Below, piece after piece: positions 6,625 through 10,419 of a stretch of DNA of 10,419 nt. This DNA comes from Verrucomicrobiota bacterium (GTDB lineage: Bacteria > Verrucomicrobiota > Verrucomicrobiia > Opitutales > Opitutaceae), in NCBI GenBank assembly GCA_023410155.1, contig JAEYQF010000371.1, positions 1 through 10,419 of the forward strand, given 5' to 3'. Position 1 is the stretch's first letter; the number at the start of each line of letters is the position of its first letter. The notes under the pieces were generated by a model, which ran no database searches, was not told where the DNA came from, and was given only the letters and a program-made list of their open reading frames with translations. Both the position numbers and the translations under genes were made by a program.

Positions 6625-8397
6625 TCAATGCCCCGCGCCAGCGGCGTGTTCCTGGATGTATTCCTGTTTGAGGCCGAGTTTCTCGGGCGCGTGCAGGACG
6701 AGCATCTTCATGCGCACATCGGGGGGCACGGTGGTGCGCGTGGCCTTCGACACCACGATCATCAACCCGATCGCGAGCGGGACCGTCCAGATCGCCGGTT
6801 GCTCGCAGAGGATGCGGATGAGGGGTTGCGTTCTCCAGAAAGCGCCGAGGTCGACGATTTTCAGGTCGCTGAGATTGATCACCGTCGTGCACGCGAGGGC
6901 TGCCAAGCCGCCGCCGAGCATGCCGGTGGCCGCGCCTTTCATCGTCATGCCGCGCCACCATACGCTCATGAAAAGCAGCGGGAAATAACTCGCGGCGGCG
7001 ATCGCGAACGCCTGACCGACCATGAAGTTGATCTGGAGTTGTTCGACCTGGGAGCCGAGCACGACCGAAACCGCGCCGATCGCGACGGCCGCGATCTTGA
7101 ACATGCGCATGCGTTCCTCGGCCGTGGCGTGGGGCTTGAGGATGCGGCCGTAAACATCGTGCGCGAGCGCGCCGGTCATCGAGACGAGCAATCCGCTGAA
7201 CGTGCTCATGAACGCCGCGAACGCACCGGCGCAGGCGATGCCGCTCAACACGGAGCCCCAGATGCCGTAGCGTTCGTTGATGATGCGCGGCAGCTCGAGG
7301 ACGATCTTGTCGGTGCCCTTGGCGCCGGTCGCCGCGTAGAGTTCGGGCAGGAGATTGCGTCCAAGAACTCCGAATACAGGTGGAAACACGTAGAACACCC
7401 CGATGAGGATCATCACCCACATCGTGGTGCGCTTGGCCGCGACGCCGTCCGGATTGGTGTAGAAGCGCACGAGAATGTGCGGCAGTCCGGCAGTGCCGCA
7501 GACCAGCGCGATGATGAGCGAATATGTGTAGAGCAGCGAGTAGGGTTTCGCTTCCTCGGCGGTGAGGCCGGCGGCTTTCGCGGCCTTGGTGGTCAAGGGA
7601 CCGAACGGTGAAACCCACGAAACATCGGCGGGCGCTTTATCCGGCAGCGGAGCGCGCGGAGTTTCGAGCGTTTGCACGAGGGCGGTGGGTTCGGCGAGCG
7701 CTTCGGGACCCGTCCGATTCGCGCCGACATGGGCGCCGTAGCTGCCGTAAACGGCCATCAGCACGAACACCGGCACGCTGATCGCAAACATCTTCATCCA
7801 ATATTGGAAGGCCTGCACCAGCGTGATGCCTTTCATCCCGCCGAGGGCGACGTTGAGCGTGATCACGGCACCGACGACGGCGACGCCGGCCCAGTAGGGC
7901 ATGCCGGGGAAGATGTAGGCGAGGGTCGTGCCCGCGCCTTTCATCTGCGGCATCGTGTAGAAGAAGCCGATGAAGAGCACGAAGCAGACGGCGATCTTGC
8001 GGAAGAGCGGCGAATCGAAACGACCTTCGGCGAAATCAGGAATCGTGTAAGCACCGAAGCGGCGGAGCGGTCCGGCGATGAAAAGGAGGAGGAAGAGATA
8101 GCCGCAGGCGTAACACACCGGATACCACAGAGCGTCGTAGCCGGATGACATCACCATGCCCGCGATGCCCATGAAGGATGCGGCTGAGAGGTATTCGCCG
8201 GAGATCGCAGAAGCATTCCAGCCGACGGAGACCGAGCGCCCGGCGACGAAGAAGTCACTTGCGGTCTTGGAGGTCTTTGCTGAACGGAAACCCATCCAGA
8301 TCGTCACGACCACGGTGACGAGCGAGAAGCCGAGAATCCAAGGGTCGACGCCGCCGGCGAGCGCAAGGGAAGCGGAGAGGGGGAGGAGCGTGCTCAT
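6625..8397 (-). CDS. actP: Sodium:solute symporter, ActP-like (acetate/monocarboxylate uptake)
   Basis: A 590-aa integral membrane transporter of the solute:sodium symporter family, expected to import acetate or a related short monocarboxylate with Na+ or H+. The hydrophobic profile gives about 13 helices. Family landmarks near the N-terminus are SDFFVAGRSVSVGWNASAISGEYLSAASFMG in pieces (residues about 47-77), YTIPDFAEGRF, and LPHILVRFYTNPDG in the middle. It is longer than E. coli ActP, and part of the excess is a hydrophilic Ala/Pro/Thr-rich loop around residues 220-280. The ATG at 8397 has a strong AAGGAG site. The gene starts 3 bases after the stop of a DUF485 gene, the usual partner of acetate symporters (yjcH-actP in E. 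coli). Substrate is inferred from family and partner. VC_2705-type symporters are an alternative, but those usually pair with DUF4212. Confidence 0.85.
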   Translation of the reverse strand: MSTLLPLSASLALAGGVDPWILGFSLVTVVVTIWMGFRSAKTSKTASDFFVAGRSVSVGWNASAISGEYLSAASFMGIAGMVMSSGYDALWYPVCYACGYLFLLLFIAGPLRRFGAYTIPDFAEGRFDSPLFRKIAVCFVLFIGFFYTMPQMKGAGTTLAYIFPGMPYWAGVAVVGAVITLNVALGGMKGITLVQAFQYWMKMFAISVPVFVLMAVYGSYGAHVGANRTGPEALAEPTALVQTLETPRAPLPDKAPADVSWVSPFGPLTTKAAKAAGLTAEEAKPYSLLYTYSLIIALVCGTAGLPHILVRFYTNPDGVAAKRTTMWVMILIGVFYVFPPVFGVLGRNLLPELYAATGAKGTDKIVLELPRIINERYGIWGSVLSGIACAGAFAAFMSTFSGLLVSMTGALAHDVYGRILKPHATAEERMRMFKIAAVAIGAVSVVLGSQVEQLQINFMVGQAFAIAAASYFPLLFMSVWWRGMTMKGAATGMLGGGLAALACTTVINLSDLKIVDLGAFWRTQPLIRILCEQPAIWTVPLAIGLMIVVSKATRTTVPPDVRMKMLVLHAPEKLGLKQEYIQEHAAGAGH

Positions 8398-8400
8398 GGT

Positions 8401-8715
8401 TTACTCCTTCCGCGTTTCGGCCGCCGATTTCACTTCGTCCTCCTCCAGCGCGATCGAGCGGCGGATGAAGAACCACGAAATGCACCAGACGGCGGGGAAA
8501 AACAGCACACCGAGCACGAGCCAGCTCAACGTGAAGCCGAAGACGCGCGTGGCCATAAGATCGGGCGCGAGATAATTGGCGATCGGCAGGCCGAACAGCA
8601 CGATCAGGAACGCGGCGGCGCACGCGATGGAGAGTTGCAGTTGCCGGCGCATAAGCGTGCGAAGAAACGCCTCGCTATGCACCACGTCGTCGTGGGGCGG
8701 GGTGGGGTGGGGCAT
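8401..8715 (-). CDS. DUF485 family small membrane protein (YjcH-like)
   Basis: A 104-aa protein with two transmembrane segments (about residues 25-48 and 58-82) joined by a short loop, a His/Pro-rich cytoplasmic N-terminus (MPHPTPPHDDVV) and an acidic, charged C-terminus (EEDEVKSAAE). This two-helix layout, its size and its position directly before an ActP-like symporter are characteristic of DUF485 / YjcH proteins, whose exact function is not established. The ATG at 8715 was chosen; an in-frame GTG at 8739 would add eight residues (MEHFCGAL) that look unlike the family. Neither has a good Shine-Dalgarno. The chosen ATG sits in a perfect hairpin (8710-8725). The upstream SRPBCC gene ends 78 bases away. 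Confidence 0.82.
   Translation of the reverse strand: MPHPTPPHDDVVHSEAFLRTLMRRQLQLSIACAAAFLIVLFGLPIANYLAPDLMATRVFGFTLSWLVLGVLFFPAVWCISWFFIRRSIALEEDEVKSAAETRKE
8404..8409 (-). promoter_or_regulatory. Strong ribosome binding site of the symporter gene
   Basis: AAGGAG on the minus strand ends six bases before the symporter ATG and overlaps the last codons of the DUF485 gene (AAG GAG TAA). It fixes the symporter start and implies translational coupling of the pair. It is the best-placed Shine-Dalgarno at any gene start in the window. Confidence 0.85.
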
Positions 8716-8725
8716 GAGTGCCCCG
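8710..8725 (-). promoter_or_regulatory. Hairpin enclosing the DUF485 start codon
   Basis: On the minus strand GGGGCA-CTCA-TGCCCC forms a perfect 6-bp, very GC-rich stem with a four-base loop. The initiating ATG (8715-8713) straddles the loop and the 3' arm. Such a structure could limit initiation of DUF485 and, through coupling, of the symporter. Functional role is inference. Confidence 0.4.
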
Positions 8726-8793
8726 CAAAAATGCTCCACGTCCCGGCGCTGACAAGAGCGGAGTAGGTGACGATGTGACGTCGCGGCGGGTGC

Positions 8794-9255
8794 TTATGCC
8801 TCACCGGCGAACAACTCGAGGATCTTGTGAGCGCGGAAATCGAAGATCGCACTGACCGTGCGGTTGACCCACAGCCGGTCGGCGAGCGCGCCTGCGAAAC
8901 TCCAGCCAACGTCGTAGATCACGTGATCGCGCATCTCCACGCCACCGGTGACCGCCGTGAAATGGTGCTCATGATGCCAGAGTCGATAAGGTCCGATCCG
9001 CTGTTCATCGACGAAGTAGCGCCCGGGCTCCACGTGAGTGATCTCCGTGACCCAGCGCGACCAGAAGCCGGGCAGAAAAGAGATCCGATACTCGATGATT
9101 TGCCCGGCATACATTCGCTCCGCGATCTCTCCGACGATGCGGAACCGGAGTGAACCGGGTGTCAGCAGGTCGAGATTCCGCGGCGTGGCGAAAAACTCCC
9201 ACACGCGCTCGGGCGATGCGGAGATGAACTGCTGCCGATGCAGATGGCGAATCAC
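8794..9255 (-). CDS. SRPBCC (START-like) ligand-binding protein
   Basis: A 153-aa single-domain protein of the SRPBCC/Bet v1-like superfamily, most like the uncharacterised COG4276 group. Typical features are QFISASPERVWEFFATPRNL (9-28), where a strand is followed by the two short helices; LTPGSLRFRI (31-40); the central strands YRISFLPGFWSRWVTEI; DHVIYDVG (110-117); and the long C-terminal helix ending IFDFRAHKILELF. The fold encloses a hydrophobic pocket; the ligand is unknown. No signal peptide, so cytoplasmic. The start is a GTG at 9255, 27 bases after the lipoprotein stop, with no clear Shine-Dalgarno; the family-like N-terminus begins here. It is probably co-transcribed with its neighbours. 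A related domain is found fused to TIGR01777 epimerases, but no epimerase is seen here. Confidence 0.85.
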   Translation of the reverse strand: MIRHLHRQQFISASPERVWEFFATPRNLDLLTPGSLRFRIVGEIAERMYAGQIIEYRISFLPGFWSRWVTEITHVEPGRYFVDEQRIGPYRLWHHEHHFTAVTGGVEMRDHVIYDVGWSFAGALADRLWVNRTVSAIFDFRAHKILELFAGEA

Positions 9256-9282
9256 CGCGAGAATTCGGGAGCAAGGGAGCGA

Positions 9283-9732
9283 TCAACGACGCGTCGCCTG
9301 CTCGATGGCGTGAACTTGGCCGTCGCGGAAAATGATCCGGATGCGCTCTTCCTCCTCATCGCGATAGACGTCGGCCACGACCGGCTCATAGATCACGTGG
9401 TAGCGCTTCGTGCGGCGATTATAGAGCAGCGTGCGCTCGTAGCCGAGGTGGGCGGCGCCCGCGTATTCGCGATAGTAGGAGTTATAGATCCAAGTCTCGT
9501 CGTCGCGGTCGGCCGAGCGGGTGGAGACCTTCCGATCGGGCGCGCCGAGGGCGATGTAAACCATTTCAGGCGTGTTCCCGATCTCGATCTCGCCGCGTTT
9601 CAGCTTGTCCCTGGTCGGCTCGTCGAGCGCGGCGTAGGTGGCGGATTTCTCCTGCGCGCGTTTTTCGAAAGTGTTGCAACCCGTCGCGCCCAGCAGCACG
9701 GCCGCGGCGAGAAAGGCGGGGAAGAGTCTCAT
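9283..9732 (-). CDS. Small lipoprotein with BamE/SmpA-like domain, hypothetical
   Basis: A 149-aa protein with an N-terminal signal peptide (MRLFPAFLAAAVLLGATGC) ending in a lipobox with Cys19. A predicted short helix (KRAQEKSATYAALDEPTRDKL in two pieces) leads to IEIGNTPEMVYIALGAPDRK (50-69), which carries the turn-helix-turn 'G.t...V...lG.P' signature seen in BamE/SmpA and related outer-membrane lipoproteins. Then come strands with WIYNSYYREY and an Arg/Glu-rich end (RDEEEERIRIIFRDGQV). The resemblance to BamE is at domain level only; I do not claim it is part of the BAM complex. The ATG at 9732 is the obvious start. The gene lies 52 bases downstream of the GNAT gene and 27 bases upstream of the SRPBCC gene on the same strand. 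Confidence 0.8.
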   Translation of the reverse strand: MRLFPAFLAAAVLLGATGCNTFEKRAQEKSATYAALDEPTRDKLKRGEIEIGNTPEMVYIALGAPDRKVSTRSADRDDETWIYNSYYREYAGAAHLGYERTLLYNRRTKRYHVIYEPVVADVYRDEEEERIRIIFRDGQVHAIEQATRR

Positions 9733-9784
9733 ACGGCTACGATGCGGGAAACCCCGATGCTCGCAAGTGCACCACGGCCGGCGG

Positions 9785-10222
9785 TCACCGTTTCAGCGGC
9801 AGCTCAAAATGATAACCGGCGATGTGCATGCGCTCGCGGAAGTAGAAGCGGTGCGCGTCGCGCCGCTGCACGCCGGAGTCCAAGTCGAAGAGATCGCAAC
9901 CGGCGGTCCGCGCTTCGGCGACGAGCCACTGTAGCAACGCGGCGCCGTGGCCTTGGGAGCGGCTGGCCTGATCGGTGATGAGGTCATCCACGTAAAGCGT
10001 CCGGCCGGAGTAGAGTTTCTCCTGGATGCGGTAGCCGGCGACAGCGCGCACCGCGCCGTTCGCGTCGACGCGACGCGCGAGGAGAAAGCCCTCTTTCATC
10101 ATGCGGCGCACCGTGGTGACGAAATCGTCGGATCGGAGATGAGGCCGGAGCTGAACCATCACCGGGAAACAGGCGGCGATCTCGGAATCGGTTTCAGCGC
10201 GGGCGATTGAGGGCAGGGGCAT
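9785..10222 (-). CDS. GNAT family N-acetyltransferase
   Basis: A 145-aa single-domain acetyltransferase predicted to move an acetyl group from acetyl-CoA to an unidentified amine. The acetyl-CoA pyrophosphate loop is visible as RSQGHGAALLQWL (88-100), with the R/Q-x-x-G-x-G/A pattern at Q90-G91-G93. The preceding strand TLYVDDLIT (75-83), then LFDLDSGVQRRDAHRFYFRERM (111-132, in two adjacent parts) with the conserved HRFY, and the last strand GYHFEL complete the fold. It resembles small-molecule GNATs annotated near aminoglycoside 6'-acetyltransferases, but the substrate cannot be inferred. The ATG at 10222 has no Shine-Dalgarno; the mRNA instead reads CACCTCCT just upstream. First gene of the minus-strand cluster. 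Confidence 0.88.
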   Translation of the reverse strand: MPLPSIARAETDSEIAACFPVMVQLRPHLRSDDFVTTVRRMMKEGFLLARRVDANGAVRAVAGYRIQEKLYSGRTLYVDDLITDQASRSQGHGAALLQWLVAEARTAGCDLFDLDSGVQRRDAHRFYFRERMHIAGYHFELPLKR

Positions 10223-10401
10223 GGGGGCAGGAGGTGCGATGGATGTATTCAGAAAACGGCGACAAGGCGGAGGTTCGACTCGTTGCCGCCGAGCGGACCC
10301 CGGGGAGCGTCACGGACGCATGCGCCCAGTGCAACGATTCGCCACCGACGGCGCCGGGGTTATTCGGCGGGCCGCTGTGCTGGTCGAAGTCGGATGGGTT
10401 C
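10223..10401. other. Non-coding stretch upstream of the GNAT gene
   Basis: No convincing gene. It should contain the promoter of the minus-strand cluster, but no confident -35/-10 pair is visible. The least GC-rich part is around 10244-10258 (minus strand TTTTCTGAATACAT). A good Shine-Dalgarno AGGAGGTG with ATG at 10239 exists on the plus strand, and a frame stays open to the window edge. However, its codons (AGA, AAA, CGA, CAA, GGA) do not match the GC-biased usage of the real genes. Confidence 0.4.
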
Positions 10402-10419
10402 AAAAAAAGAGCCCGCGGC
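10402..10419 (-). terminator. Partial rho-independent terminator, cut by window edge
   Basis: Read on the minus strand, GCCGCGGGCTC runs directly into seven T residues. This is the 3' arm and T tract of an intrinsic terminator whose 5' arm would lie to the right of the window. It implies a minus-strand gene ending just beyond the edge. It could also act bidirectionally. Confidence 0.45.

Noticed and set aside
6512..7618. Second minus-strand frame and plus-strand frames across the symporter gene
   Set aside because: Out-of-frame shadows. The 590-aa frame shows a full set of membrane helices and family motifs.
8724..8739. Sigma-54-like promoter (TGG...TTGC) before DUF485 on the minus strand
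   Set aside because: The GG and GC elements are 9 bases apart rather than the required 10, and the stretch overlaps a possible start codon.
8750..8793. Direct repeat GTCAC-ATC-GTCAC upstream of DUF485 (minus strand) as an operator
   Set aside because: Only two 5-bp copies in a short spacer; too little to separate from chance without comparison.
10266..10290. tRNA T-arm-like GGTTCGACTC
   Set aside because: Flanking bases do not form the 5-bp T stem, and no acceptor, D or anticodon arms can be drawn around it.
10277..10298. Single GACTCG-containing 22-mer resembling the array unit
   Set aside because: Only the first six bases match well and there is no adjacent second unit in register.

Overview
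This is a GC-rich bacterial window. Its Bacillus/Wolinella-type succinate dehydrogenase subunits, PLP-type LysA, small orphan membrane proteins and mostly poor Shine-Dalgarno sites would fit a member of the Verrucomicrobiota, perhaps Opitutaceae. That assignment is an inference from family resemblance and composition, because no rRNA or other phylogenetic marker is present.

Left block, + strand (1-2970): the window opens inside the succinate dehydrogenase/fumarate reductase flavoprotein gene (sdhA), which lacks its first few dozen codons. The iron-sulfur subunit gene (sdhB) follows. The 56-bp spacer between them is a short tandem repeat of 7-bp units that runs up to the sdhB start codon. A strong intrinsic terminator closes this operon. 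A small two-helix membrane protein gene (70 aa) comes next, with a hairpin-rich leader and its own terminator.

Minus-strand island (3030-3942): an 84-aa membrane-anchored protein of unknown function and a 154-aa lipoprotein with features of the LEA/WHy fold. Between them lies an array of degenerate 22-bp tandem repeats, which also forms the end of the 84-aa gene.

Plus-strand biosynthetic pair (4031-6415): lysA (diaminopimelate decarboxylase, last step of lysine synthesis) and gpsA (glycerol-3-phosphate dehydrogenase, supplying the phospholipid backbone). They are probably co-transcribed. gpsA is preceded by a five-codon mini-ORF with a good Shine-Dalgarno whose stop overlaps the gpsA start.

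Convergent gap (6416-6624): a second array of the same degenerate 22-bp repeat, including a perfect 9+1+9 palindrome, followed by a hairpin.

Right block, minus strand (10222 down to 6625): GNAT acetyltransferase, BamE-like small lipoprotein, SRPBCC ligand-binding protein, DUF485 small membrane protein, and an ActP-like sodium:solute (acetate/monocarboxylate) symporter. The DUF485 and symporter genes are separated by 3 bases and are a recognised pair. Grouping all five as one transcript is inference from direction and spacing. The last 197 bases hold no convincing gene and end in half of a probable terminator for a minus-strand gene further right.

Most of the window is housekeeping metabolism: respiratory succinate oxidation, lysine and phospholipid precursors, and acetate uptake that would feed the TCA cycle. 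I see no phage, transposon, CRISPR or defence system. The most unusual content is non-coding: two 22-bp repeat arrays of one family and the heptamer repeat inside the sdhB translation-initiation region.
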